Shown: piece by piece, positions 1-7,182 of the stretch
Layout of the letters: each line of letters opens with the position of its first letter
Numbering within the stretch: position 1 is the first letter of the stretch
Assembly (NCBI GenBank): GCA_017440065.1
Contig: JAFSHY010000050.1
Coordinates: forward strand, 1-32,200
DNA length: 32,200 bases
Direction: 5' to 3'
Source: Oscillospiraceae bacterium
Lineage (GTDB): Bacteria > Bacillota > Clostridia > Oscillospirales > Oscillospiraceae
Notes under the pieces: model-generated
Told to the model about the DNA's origin: nothing
Databases searched by the model: none
The model's input: only the letters and a program-made list of their open reading frames with translations
Program-made: the position numbers and the translations under genes

Positions 1-702
1 GAATACGCCTTCCTGGAGCACTGCCTCCGCGAAGACCTCAACGAAAATGCTGCCCGCGTGATGGCCGTTCTGCGCCCCATCAAGCTGACCGTGACCAACT
101 ATCCCGAGGGTCAGACCGAGACCTTTGAGGTGGAAAACAATCCCCAGAAGCCCGAGGACGGCACCCGCACCATCACCTTCTCCCGCAACCTCTATGTGGA
201 AGCCGATGATTTCCTCGAAGTCCCCGTGCCCAAGTACAAGCGTCTGTTCCCCGGCGGCCCCGAGTGCCGTCTGAAGGGCGCTTACCTCATCACCTGCACC
301 GGCTGCGTCAAGGACGAAAACGGCAATGTGACCGAGATCCTCTGCGAGTACGATCCCAACTCCCGCGGCGGCGATCCCGCTGACGGCCGCAAGGTCAAGG
401 GCGCTACCATCCACTGGGTCGATGCCGCCACCGCTGCGGACGCGGAAGTCCGTCTGTACGACGACCTCTTCCTCGACGCCGATCCCGATGCCTCCGGCAA
501 GGACTTCCTCTCCTGCCTGAACCCCGGTTCTCTGGAAGTGATCCCCAATGCCAAGGTGGAAGCCTCTCTGGTCAATGCCTCCGGTTCTTATCAGTTCATG
601 CGTCTCGGCTATTTCTGCCCCGACAGTAAGGATTCTACCCCCGAACACCCCGTGTTTAACCGCTCCGTCAGTCTGAAGGACAGCTTCAAGCCCAAGAAAT
701 AA
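1..702 (+). CDS. glnS: Glutaminyl-tRNA synthetase, C-terminal part (5' end outside window)
   Basis: The frame is open from base 1 and ends with TAA at 700-702, leaving 233 residues of a protein whose family is normally about 550. It covers the anticodon-binding beta-barrel region of class I GlnRS, which charges tRNA-Gln with glutamine in the cytoplasm. The seen stretch with REDLNENAARVMAVL followed by PIKLTVTNYPEG is the family's conserved entry into that domain. Other matches are the EVPVPKYKRLFPG region, GCVKDENGNVTEI and the ending with FNRSVSLKDSF. The catalytic Rossmann half (HIGH and KMSKS motifs) lies upstream, outside the window. A methionine at 61 is internal and is not the start. 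A strong terminator follows within 10 bases. GluRS is excluded by this beta-barrel C-terminus. Confidence 0.95.
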   Translation, partial: EYAFLEHCLREDLNENAARVMAVLRPIKLTVTNYPEGQTETFEVENNPQKPEDGTRTITFSRNLYVEADDFLEVPVPKYKRLFPGGPECRLKGAYLITCTGCVKDENGNVTEILCEYDPNSRGGDPADGRKVKGATIHWVDAATAADAEVRLYDDLFLDADPDASGKDFLSCLNPGSLEVIPNAKVEASLVNASGSYQFMRLGYFCPDSKDSTPEHPVFNRSVSLKDSFKPKK

Positions 703-707
703 TCCGC

Positions 708-739
708 AAGGCCCGAAGGCAAATTGCCTTCGGGCCTTT
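708..739 (+). terminator. Rho-independent terminator of glnS
   Basis: A nearly perfect inverted repeat pairs AAGGCCCGAAGGCAA with TTGCCTTCGGGCCTT, followed by a short T-rich stretch. It begins 6 bases after the glnS stop codon. Confidence 0.9.
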
Positions 740-839
740 GTTCATAAACTGTTCTTATTTTCTCGGGTTTTCCCTCATAATTGTTTCGATTTTCCAACTT
801 TTGGTGAAAGCATACTGAATGATTTGTGCAAAATAAGAA

Positions 840-868
840 TTGTAAATCTTCTGCTTTACGGCTATAAT
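840..868 (+). promoter_or_regulatory. SigA-type promoter of the HAD phosphatase gene
   Basis: TTGTAA (840-845), a 17-base spacer and a perfect TATAAT (863-868). The predicted start of transcription near 875 lies 60 bases before the ATG at 935. This argues against the longer open frame beginning at 824. Confidence 0.7.
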
Positions 869-934
869 GGCGCCGAGTCCAAAATCAAAAGAATGGGATC
901 TCGGCACGCGCTGCCGAAGAAAGGAGTTACCCCT

Positions 935-1726
935 ATGATCAATTTCAGCGAGAAAAAAGGCTTTATCTGTGACATGGACGGTGTCATCTACCATGGCAAT
1001 CAGATTCTCCCCGGTGTGGCCGAATTCATCGAATGGCTGCACCGCGAAAAGAAGGAATACCTCTTCCTCACCAACAACAGCGGTTATACGCCCCGCGAGC
1101 TGCAGCAGAAGCTGGGCCGCATGGGTCTGGAGGTTTCCGAGGAGCATTTTTATACCAGCGCCCTTGCCACAGCGGAATTTTTGAAGCGTCAGGCACCCGG
1201 CTGCTCTGTGTATGCCATCGGTGAAGCCGGCCTGTTAAACGCCCTTTATGACGCGGGCATGACGATGAACGATGTGAATCCCGATTATGTGGTCATCGGC
1301 GAAGGCAAGTCCTATTCCCTCGATACGCTGACCAAGGCCACCAATCTGGTGATGCGGGGCGCCAAGCTCATCGGCGCCAACACCGATGTTTCCGGCCCCA
1401 TCGAAGGCGGCATCTCCCCTGCCTGCGGCGCCCTCGTCGCTCCCATTGAGCTGGCCACGGGCAAACGCGCCTACTTCTGCGGTAAACCCAATCCCCTCAT
1501 GATGCGCACCGGTCTGCGGATGCTGGGCTGCCATTCCCACGAAGCCGTCATCGTCGGCGACCGCATGGATACGGATATCATCGCGGGCCTCGAATCCGGC
1601 GCCGATACCGTCCTTGTGCTCTCCGGTGTTTCCACCCGTGAGACCATCAAGACCTACGCCTACCAGCCCACCGTCATCCTCGACGGCGTTGGCGAGATCC
1701 CCCGCCTCGCTGGTCAGGTCATCTAA
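935..1726 (+). CDS. HAD-IIA family (NagD-like) sugar/nucleotide phosphatase
   Basis: This 263-residue protein is a haloacid dehalogenase-type phosphohydrolase of subclass IIA, probably cytosolic and Mg2+-dependent. Motif I is DMDGVIYHG, with the nucleophile and acid Asp13 and Asp15. Motif II is LTNNSG near residues 45-50, the motif III lysine sits in CGKPNP, and motif IV is VGDRMDTDI. The alpha/beta cap between motifs II and III and the total length fit NagD/AraL-type enzymes, which act on phosphosugars, nucleotides or p-nitrophenyl phosphate. The true substrate cannot be read from the sequence. ATG at 935 is chosen because AAAGGAG precedes it and a promoter overlaps the longer upstream frame. 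It is a single-gene unit closed by a terminator. Confidence 0.92.
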   Translation: MINFSEKKGFICDMDGVIYHGNQILPGVAEFIEWLHREKKEYLFLTNNSGYTPRELQQKLGRMGLEVSEEHFYTSALATAEFLKRQAPGCSVYAIGEAGLLNALYDAGMTMNDVNPDYVVIGEGKSYSLDTLTKATNLVMRGAKLIGANTDVSGPIEGGISPACGALVAPIELATGKRAYFCGKPNPLMMRTGLRMLGCHSHEAVIVGDRMDTDIIAGLESGADTVLVLSGVSTRETIKTYAYQPTVILDGVGEIPRLAGQVI

Positions 1727-1731
1727 AGACA

Positions 1732-1763
1732 AAAAACTGCACGCATTTCTGCGTGCAGTTTTT
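1732..1763. terminator. Bidirectional terminator between converging genes
   Basis: A 14-bp perfect stem, AAAAACTGCACGCA paired with TGCGTGCAGTTTTT around a TTTC loop. It has A and T runs on its two sides, so it can serve the HAD gene (plus) and the sigma-partner gene (minus), whose stop codon is at 1767. Confidence 0.92.
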
Positions 1764-1766
1764 CTT

Positions 1767-3638
1767 TTATCCGTTTGCCGGGAAGATCTCCAGATTGGAG
1801 GCGATGCGCTTCAGCGTATCAAGATCCGCCGAGCCGCGAATCGCCACAATGCAGTTATGCTCCGCGGAGCCGAGCATCAGATAATACCGATCCGGGAGGA
1901 GGAAGGCATCCTTGCTGACCGTACCTTCCGCGATTTCAAGGAGGTGTTTCTCTACAGCCGCTTCATCATAGCCGCCGGTCACCTTGATCAGATAACCCTT
2001 GAGTTCACTACAGGTCAGCTCGCTCTCCACCGTCGCGTACCCGCCGAAGCGCCAGTTCAGCACCGGTCCTTCCTGCCACAAACTGACTGTATAGAGTTCT
2101 TCTCCGGTCGCCTCATTCAAACAGAAAATGGAAGGAAAGTCGCTGTCGCGGTAGTCGTGGGTCAGTTCCCGTGGCAGCCATCCGGCTTCAAATGTGGCGC
2201 GGTATTCCGGGATTCCCACTTCCTCGAAAACAAGTTGAAGCTCGTTTTCTTCCTTTGGCGCATATTCTGCCAGTTCTTCCGGCAGATAACCGCCGAGTGT
2301 CAGATCATAATATTCCGTTTCTTTTTCCCAATTGACCGCCGAGGAAGCATCGGTCACACGGAACTCCAGCCCTTCCGCGATTTGCTCCAGAGTTTCCAGG
2401 CTTTCATCGCCTTCGATATGCACGAGCCAGCCACCGTCTTCTTTGTAAAGCAGCAGATGATTTCTGTCCCGCTCGCGGAAATCCTCCAGCTCGTATTCGC
2501 CCCGTTCGATGGCAGCCTTGTACTGCTCAGCCTGCCACGAATAGCGATCCGTCACCGATACCTCGATACGGCGGAAGCCGTTCCATATGTCATCCTTGAC
2601 GAGCTGCACGGTGCCGTCCGTATCGCGGAAGTAGAATACACGGTTATATACCGCATTGCCCCAATACATCCGAATGACGGGATCGCTCCACTCTGCCTCC
2701 AGCTTGGGGTATTCGCGGACAAATTCCTCGCCCGGAATCTGTCCCGGCGGCATCCACGCAGCTTTGAAGAACACCTGCGGGCAGCTTTCCGGAACCTCAA
2801 AGGTGAAATGCAGCGATTTCTCCGCAGCCTTGGCAGAATCGCGGGCAGAAACACCGCCGTCCAGATCCAGCGGCTGACTTTCATACAGACCGGACTCCAC
2901 AGGTGTTTCGATCACAAGATTTCCGCCCACCTTTATTTCCAGTTCCTTCGCCATCCGCTCCAGCTCCGCAAAGTCATACTCACCGCCGATGTTGAGCAGA
3001 TAATTATGCTCCGCCGAGAAGAGCAGCAGATAATTACTGTCCTTCCATTCGATGCCGTTATCCACACGAACTTCTGTCCGCTGCCAGCCGTTCCATTCAT
3101 CCTCCAGCACGATCTCCGTCTTTCCGCTGAGGAAGAAGGTCTTTTCCTTCAGCTGATCTCCGCGAAGAAGCTGGATCTCCCACCGGGGCTCCGGCATGGC
3201 AGACGATGCGGCTGCATATGTCAAATAACCGTCCGCATCCGGTGTGATCGGAATCGTGCGGGAAGCCGGAGTGGGTGTCCAGCCGGGTCTGAACCAAGCC
3301 TCCTTCAAATCACCCTCTATGGTGAAATTGAACGCAAGAGATGCTTCCGTCCATTCATAATAACAGTTGGGATCATCCGCCTTCGTATGGGAGATCACCG
3401 TTTCCCCGGATACATCCTTCACGGACATCCGCGACCATGCCACCGCCGCTACGGTGCCGGCAGCCAGCAATGCGATGACCGCTGCGATCAGCAGGGAGAG
3501 TCCCAGCTTTCTGCCCCGTTTCTTTCTTTTTTGATCCACCTGACCGCAAATTCTTTCTGCCAGCCCGGCATCGGGTTCGCAGATTTCGATCCCCACCGGG
3601 GAGCAATCATCCATCAAATCAAAAATCGGAATCTTCAC
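1767..3638 (-). CDS. Membrane-anchored anti-sigma-like protein with three extracytoplasmic repeats
   Basis: The 623-residue protein has a short cytoplasmic N-terminus (about 1-43, ending in a basic KRKKRGRK stretch), one membrane helix (about 44-69) and a large outer part. The outer part holds three divergent copies of one domain at about 101-238, 276-430 and 467-620. Each starts with a hydrophobic strand and an aromatic GW/AW-P turn and ends with a Y/H-LL, EHN and LE-IA-LE pattern. The ending resembles DUF4367-type sensor domains (inference). Start is GTG at 3636-3638, preceded by AAAGGGGG at suitable spacing. The gene overlaps the sigma gene by 20 bases, implying translational coupling, the usual arrangement for a membrane anti-sigma factor. 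No zinc-type HxxxCxxC anti-sigma motif is visible, so the binding role rests on context. Confidence 0.75.
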   Translation of the reverse strand: MKIPIFDLMDDCSPVGIEICEPDAGLAERICGQVDQKRKKRGRKLGLSLLIAAVIALLAAGTVAAVAWSRMSVKDVSGETVISHTKADDPNCYYEWTEASLAFNFTIEGDLKEAWFRPGWTPTPASRTIPITPDADGYLTYAAASSAMPEPRWEIQLLRGDQLKEKTFFLSGKTEIVLEDEWNGWQRTEVRVDNGIEWKDSNYLLLFSAEHNYLLNIGGEYDFAELERMAKELEIKVGGNLVIETPVESGLYESQPLDLDGGVSARDSAKAAEKSLHFTFEVPESCPQVFFKAAWMPPGQIPGEEFVREYPKLEAEWSDPVIRMYWGNAVYNRVFYFRDTDGTVQLVKDDIWNGFRRIEVSVTDRYSWQAEQYKAAIERGEYELEDFRERDRNHLLLYKEDGGWLVHIEGDESLETLEQIAEGLEFRVTDASSAVNWEKETEYYDLTLGGYLPEELAEYAPKEENELQLVFEEVGIPEYRATFEAGWLPRELTHDYRDSDFPSIFCLNEATGEELYTVSLWQEGPVLNWRFGGYATVESELTCSELKGYLIKVTGGYDEAAVEKHLLEIAEGTVSKDAFLLPDRYYLMLGSAEHNCIVAIRGSADLDTLKRIASNLEIFPANG

Positions 3639-4182
3639 GAAGATACCCCCTTTCTGCCAGCCACGCTTTCAGCTTCTTTCTGCCGCGGTGCAGCCTTGCG
3701 CGCACCGCCGGCTCCGTCAGCTTCATCCGGCTGGCGATCTCCGAAGTTTTTTGGTAAAAGTAATAGTACCGCAGAAAGATCTCTCTGTCCGGTTCTCCCA
3801 TGGCATCCACAGCGGCGCTGACCTGACGAAGAAGCTGCTTCCGGTGCAGCGATTCCTCCAAGCCTTCCGCGGCAGGCTGCACCGTAAGCAGATCATCCTC
3901 CAATGGGACTGTCGGCTTTTTGGTGCGCAGGCGGTTTCTGGCGCTGTTCCGCGCCATGGCTGCCAGATAGGACTGCAGGGAGACCGGTTCTATCTTCCTG
4001 CGGTTGTTCCAAAGAGAGAGGAAGACATCGGAAACCACTTCTTCAATATCCTCCCGCGGAAGCTCCTCGCGCAGGATATTGGCGGCAATGGCATAGAGAT
4101 AGGCGGAATACCGCCCGATCAGCGCGTGAAGCGCCCCGTCATCGCCCTTTTTCAGTTTGCGAAGTAAAGTCCTGTCGTCCAT
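3619..4182 (-). CDS. ECF-type RNA polymerase sigma factor
   Basis: The 187-residue protein has the two-domain layout of extracytoplasmic-function sigma70 factors. Region 2 lies at about 10-75, with DIEEVVSDVFLSLWNN and a QSYLAAMARNSARNRLR segment. Region 4 is the C-terminal helix-turn-helix REIFLRYYYFYQKTSEIA through KLTEPAVRARLHRGRKKL. It would direct RNA polymerase to envelope-stress promoters and be held inactive by the membrane protein encoded just downstream. The start at 4182 is chosen over an upstream in-frame ATG at 4254: a strong AAAGGAGGTGGGAGA ribosome-binding site precedes it, and the longer frame runs through the likely promoter. The subgroup cannot be assigned from sequence alone. 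Confidence 0.93.
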   Translation of the reverse strand: MDDRTLLRKLKKGDDGALHALIGRYSAYLYAIAANILREELPREDIEEVVSDVFLSLWNNRRKIEPVSLQSYLAAMARNSARNRLRTKKPTVPLEDDLLTVQPAAEGLEESLHRKQLLRQVSAAVDAMGEPDREIFLRYYYFYQKTSEIASRMKLTEPAVRARLHRGRKKLKAWLAERGYLREDSDF

Positions 4183-4214
4183 TCTCCCACCTCCTTTAAG
4201 TGCACTCACCAGTA

Positions 4215-4243
4215 TAGACACCGCCTGCATCGGAACTGTTACA
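4215..4243 (-). promoter_or_regulatory. Candidate ECF-type autoregulated promoter of the sigma operon
   Basis: Read on the minus strand: TGTAAC (4243-4238), 17 bases, then TGTCTA (4220-4215), about 33 bases before the sigma start codon. The TGTAAC box and a C/TGTC-like -10 resemble known Firmicute ECF promoters such as SigX, not the SigA consensus. Self-recognition is an inference. Confidence 0.5.
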
Positions 4244-4252
4244 GCCTTTTCC

Positions 4253-4286
4253 AAAAAATCCCCGATGGAATACCATCGGGGATTTT
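4253..4286 (-). terminator. Terminator of the GH25/RAYT unit
   Basis: A 14-bp stem, AAAATCCCCGATGG paired with CCATCGGGGATTTT, followed on the minus strand by a T run. It lies just past the stop codon of the transposase gene at 4290. Confidence 0.88.
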
Positions 4287-4289
4287 CTG

Positions 4290-4805
4290 CTACGATTCAA
4301 AATAACGGTCTGTTTCCCATGCGAACGGATTCTCCGCGATATACTTCATGATCTTTTGATAGTCTTCTTCTCCGCGAACGATATGATCATAATAGTTTCT
4401 CTGCCATACTGTTTCGTCACCATAGGTTTTCCGTATCGTTTTTGATGCGTTCATTTTGATGTATCCAACAACCTTTGATACAACAGACCTCCTATGTAGG
4501 GGCGATTCATGAATCGCCCGTTTCGGTTCGTTTGGGACGATCAGCATCATATGTACATGATTCGGCATGATCACATAATCAGCAACTTTTACATGCAGCC
4601 GTTCCGGTAAATGCTCTATGACATCCGCAACGATTTTTCCGCGTTCCGATAGGCACGTTTTGGGCGATTCGTGAATCGCCCCTACGATGTGGGATAACAT
4701 CATACGCTTTTCAAACGTACAAAACGTGATAAAGTATGCACCGGAACTGTTGTAATCGAATTTTTCAAGTCTTGTTGTTTTTCTTTGAGGCCGGTTATTT
4801 TCCAT
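4290..4805 (-). CDS. REP-associated tyrosine transposase (RAYT, Y1/IS200-like)
   Basis: The 171-residue protein is a single-domain HUH nuclease of the Y1 transposase family. The metal-binding HUH motif is His83-Val-His85 in MPNHVHMMLIV. The catalytic tyrosine is Tyr138 or Tyr139 in WQRNYYDHIVR. YFITFCTFEKR near the N-terminus and IAENP-W near the C-terminus are also family features. RAYTs are single-copy, domesticated relatives of IS200/IS605 transposases, thought to move or process short palindromic REP sequences. Two such palindromes lie inside this reading frame, each encoding AIHESP, at residues 43-48 and 97-102. The ribosome-binding site is weak and the start lies 9 bases after the GH25 stop, so translation may depend on the upstream gene. 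The frame is intact. Confidence 0.9.
   Translation of the reverse strand: MENNRPQRKTTRLEKFDYNSSGAYFITFCTFEKRMMLSHIVGAIHESPKTCLSERGKIVADVIEHLPERLHVKVADYVIMPNHVHMMLIVPNEPKRAIHESPLHRRSVVSKVVGYIKMNASKTIRKTYGDETVWQRNYYDHIVRGEEDYQKIMKYIAENPFAWETDRYFES
4496..4519. repeat. REP-like palindrome, copy A, inside the RAYT gene
   Basis: GGGCGATTCATGAATCGCCC at 4500-4519 is a perfect 20-bp palindrome, preceded by GTAG. On the minus strand it is read in frame as R-AIHESP. Confidence 0.9.
4662..4685. repeat. REP-like palindrome, copy B, inside the RAYT gene
   Basis: GGGCGATTCGTGAATCGCCC at 4662-4681 is the same palindrome with one central change, followed by CTAC. The flanking CTAC makes it an inverted copy of copy A, yet it again reads G-AIHESP in the same gene. 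Confidence 0.9.
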
Positions 4806-4814
4806 ATCCGCAGC

Positions 4815-5666
4815 TTATTCTTTCGGAACAAACAGAATGCTCAGATCGGCAGCAGTATAGACGCCTTCTACATCGCCGCCGTCCGTATACTGCCAGCACC
4901 AGAAGTCATAGATCATATCGGGGCGCTCGTTATACTGGGCATACCACAGGGGGAAATCCGTCAGCTTGCTCAGCTCGATCACATTGTAGATATCATGCTG
5001 ATTAAAATAGATGCCTGCCTCATAGCCGCCGGCTTCCACCGTTTCGCAGAAAGCGCGGGCATTGGCGGTGACCACATCACCGGGCAGGCCGTCCGTTCTC
5101 GCGGCATCGAAATGAATGGGCTCCCAGTCATAATAGATCGGATGCTGCAGCTCCACACCGTCCAGCAGACCCATGACGAAGGCCGCCTCTTCCCTTGCCT
5201 CATCCACGGAGATAGCCTGCGAGAAGAAATAGATGCCTACGTCCAGACCCGCTTCCATGGCGCCCTCCAGATTCTGACGGAAGTATTCATCCTCCCGCAG
5301 CGCACCGTTGCCGTAGCCGCGGAAACCGAGGCGGATGATGGCAAACTCAATGCCGTCCTGCGCCACCAGATCCCAGTCCACATCGCCCTGGAAGGAGCTG
5401 ACATCGATGCCGGTCACGGTTTTCCAGTTGTCATCCTCGTAGGTCACACGGTCGTCTTCCCAGACGAAATTCTCATAGGCATATGTACTGCGCGGGATCA
5501 GCGATTCCGGGCTGACCGGTTGGCTGATGTTCATCACGCGGTTCTGCTTTTCCTGCATGCCCCGCATCACGAGCCAGCCCAGCACCCAGATCAGCAGAAC
5601 GATCAGCAGCATCACGGCAAGGATCGCCGCGGTGCGTGTTTTTTTGGTTTTGGTTTTATTCGCCAT
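4815..5666 (-). CDS. Membrane-anchored GH25 family lysozyme/muramidase
   Basis: The 283-residue protein starts with a basic cytoplasmic tail and one membrane helix (about 13-35). A linker follows, then a glycoside hydrolase family 25 domain from about residue 84 to the end. GH25 enzymes cut the MurNAc-GlcNAc bond of peptidoglycan. The core motifs are present: GIDVSSFQGDVDW with Asp88, the catalytic DWE pair (Asp180, Glu182), and the terminal WQYTDGG strand. No cell-wall-binding repeats follow, so the enzyme would act while tethered to the outer face of the membrane. The start ATG at 5666 has AAGGAGGG upstream and a good promoter. Cell-wall remodelling is the likely job; a defensive lysin is less likely because of the membrane anchor. 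Confidence 0.93.
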   Translation of the reverse strand: MANKTKTKKTRTAAILAVMLLIVLLIWVLGWLVMRGMQEKQNRVMNISQPVSPESLIPRSTYAYENFVWEDDRVTYEDDNWKTVTGIDVSSFQGDVDWDLVAQDGIEFAIIRLGFRGYGNGALREDEYFRQNLEGAMEAGLDVGIYFFSQAISVDEAREEAAFVMGLLDGVELQHPIYYDWEPIHFDAARTDGLPGDVVTANARAFCETVEAGGYEAGIYFNQHDIYNVIELSKLTDFPLWYAQYNERPDMIYDFWCWQYTDGGDVEGVYTAADLSILFVPKE

Positions 5667-5699
5667 AATACCCTCCTTGATTCAGGGCTATTATGCGCC

Positions 5700-5727
5700 A
5701 TTATAGCATATTCTCGCGCTATTGCAA
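5700..5727 (-). promoter_or_regulatory. Promoter of the GH25/RAYT unit
   Basis: On the minus strand: TTGCAA (5727-5722), 16 bases, TATAAT (5705-5700), with an extended TGC before the -10 box. Confidence 0.7.
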
Positions 5728-5804
5728 ACCTTTTCTGCATTTTCTGCCGAACCGCTATGGTCAAACTGTTCAAAATCGCACAAAAAGTATGTCAGAATTT
5801 TTTG

Positions 5805-5833
5805 TTGTAGAAACAGAGAACCTGTTGTACAAT
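5805..5833 (+). promoter_or_regulatory. Promoter of the CapA-like gene
   Basis: TTGTAG (5805-5810), a 17-base spacer, TACAAT (5828-5833). The predicted transcript start near 5840 lies inside the longest open frame, so that frame's ATG at 5693 cannot be the start. Confidence 0.6.
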
Positions 5834-5866
5834 AAAAAGAGTCTGTCAGAAAGGAGGCGTCATTGT

Positions 5867-7144
5867 TTGGCACAGCCCGCAAAGAGACCCCGCACCGCAC
5901 CCAAAAAGCGCAGACCCGCTGCCCGAAAAGAAAAACCTGCCCGCAGCAAGCACTTCTATCCCATGCTCGTGCTGATCATATTCCTGGCTGCCATCGGCAT
6001 GGTCATCATCCAGTACTATGACAATGCTCCGCTTCCCGAAAAAGAGCCTGCCAGACCCGCCACCATGGTGGCAACGCTGACGGCTGTGGGCGATATCAAC
6101 ATTACACCCGAGCTGATCGAGGACGCGCTGCAGGTGGACGGAACCTACGATTTTTCTTCCGCCTTTTTTGATGTTGCCCATCTTCTGTACAAATCCGATC
6201 TGACGCTGGGCAATCTGGAACTGAACTTCCTCGGCGAGCCCTACGGCGATTACACCGCCTCCGCCCCCGAATCGCTGGCGATCACCCTGCGTACGCTGGG
6301 CTTTGATATCCTGCAGACCGCCAACTCCAAAACGCTGGCAGGCGGCATCAAGGGTCTTCGCAGCACGCTGGAGACCGTCCGCGCCCATGGCATCGATCCC
6401 GTCGGCTCCTATGCTTCCGTTGGCGAACGCAACGCCACGGGCGGTGTGCTGGTCAAGGAGGTCAACGGCATCCGCATTGCCTTCCTTGCCATGACCAAGG
6501 GCTTTGACGGCATGTCCATCCCCGACGGCAACGAATACTGCACCAACGTGCTCTATACCGACTACGACTCCGTCTATTCCAAGGTGGATACCGAGCAGAT
6601 CGTTTCGCTGATCGAAAGCGCCAAGGCACAGGAACCCGATGTGATCATCGCGCTGGTGCATTGGGGCAGTGAATACCGCATGACCGTCAGCAAGACGCAG
6701 AAGTCCATCGCGGATCTGATGTTCCGCTACGGTGTGGATGCCGTACTCGGTACCCATTCCCACATGGCAGGCCCCATGGAATTCCGCACGGTGGAAACCG
6801 TGGACGGCGAGGAAAAGGAAGTATTCCTGGCCTACAGCCTCGGTAACTTCTACGGCTCCGACTCCACGATCTACGCGCAGGAAAGTATGATCCTCAACAT
6901 GGAATTCTCCAAAGATTCCGAGACCGGTGTGACCACCATCACGAAAGCCGACTATATCCCCATCTATCTGACCGATCACGGCGAAGGTACGCAGGACCGC
7001 TATCAGACTCAGGCCATTGACCTGGCGCTGGATCTCTACGATCAGGCCTTTGCCACCAAGATTCCCGATACAAAGGTTCTGGAAGACGCCATCGAGACCG
7101 TGGAGGCCAACACCGCTCCCGTGGTGGAAGAGGAAGAAGACTAG
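5867..7144 (+). CDS. CapA family protein (poly-gamma-glutamate synthesis-type metallophosphoesterase fold)
   Basis: The 425-residue protein has a very basic N-terminal cytoplasmic stretch and one membrane helix around residues 35-53. A PGA_cap domain outside the membrane follows. Signature blocks appear in order: TAVGDINITPELI, LGNLELNFLG, ALVHWGSEY, a GVDAVLGTHSHM segment, and AYSLGNFYG. The conserved Asp, Asn, Glu and His residues form the metal site of this calcineurin-like fold. Family members take part in capsular poly-gamma-glutamate production, but lone copies like this, without capBC neighbours, have no proven role. Start is TTG at 5867, preceded by AAAGGAGG and placed just after a promoter. 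The C-terminus is a short acidic EEEED tail. Confidence 0.88.
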   Translation: MAQPAKRPRTAPKKRRPAARKEKPARSKHFYPMLVLIIFLAAIGMVIIQYYDNAPLPEKEPARPATMVATLTAVGDINITPELIEDALQVDGTYDFSSAFFDVAHLLYKSDLTLGNLELNFLGEPYGDYTASAPESLAITLRTLGFDILQTANSKTLAGGIKGLRSTLETVRAHGIDPVGSYASVGERNATGGVLVKEVNGIRIAFLAMTKGFDGMSIPDGNEYCTNVLYTDYDSVYSKVDTEQIVSLIESAKAQEPDVIIALVHWGSEYRMTVSKTQKSIADLMFRYGVDAVLGTHSHMAGPMEFRTVETVDGEEKEVFLAYSLGNFYGSDSTIYAQESMILNMEFSKDSETGVTTITKADYIPIYLTDHGEGTQDRYQTQAIDLALDLYDQAFATKIPDTKVLEDAIETVEANTAPVVEEEED

Positions 7145-7148
7145 TAAA

Positions 7149-7180
7149 AAAGAGGTTTATGCAGCAGCATAAACCTCTTT
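7149..7180. terminator. Bidirectional terminator between CapA-like and MATE genes
   Basis: A 13-bp stem, AAGAGGTTTATGC paired with GCATAAACCTCTT around AGCA, with an A run before and T run after. The two converging stop codons lie within 6 bases of its ends. Confidence 0.92.
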
Positions 7181-7182
7181 TC

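Noticed and set aside
824-934. N-terminal extension of the HAD phosphatase
   Set aside because: A TTGTAA-17-TATAAT promoter lies inside it and AAAGGAG directly precedes ATG 935.
1614-3821. 735-codon plus-strand open frame opposite the sigma-partner gene
   Set aside because: It has no family motif, its start lies inside the HAD gene and it runs across a strong terminator. It is a shadow of the minus-strand gene in GC-rich DNA.
4496-4685. CRISPR-like repeat pair
   Set aside because: There are only two copies, in inverted orientation and inside a coding frame. Each is a palindrome of REP type.
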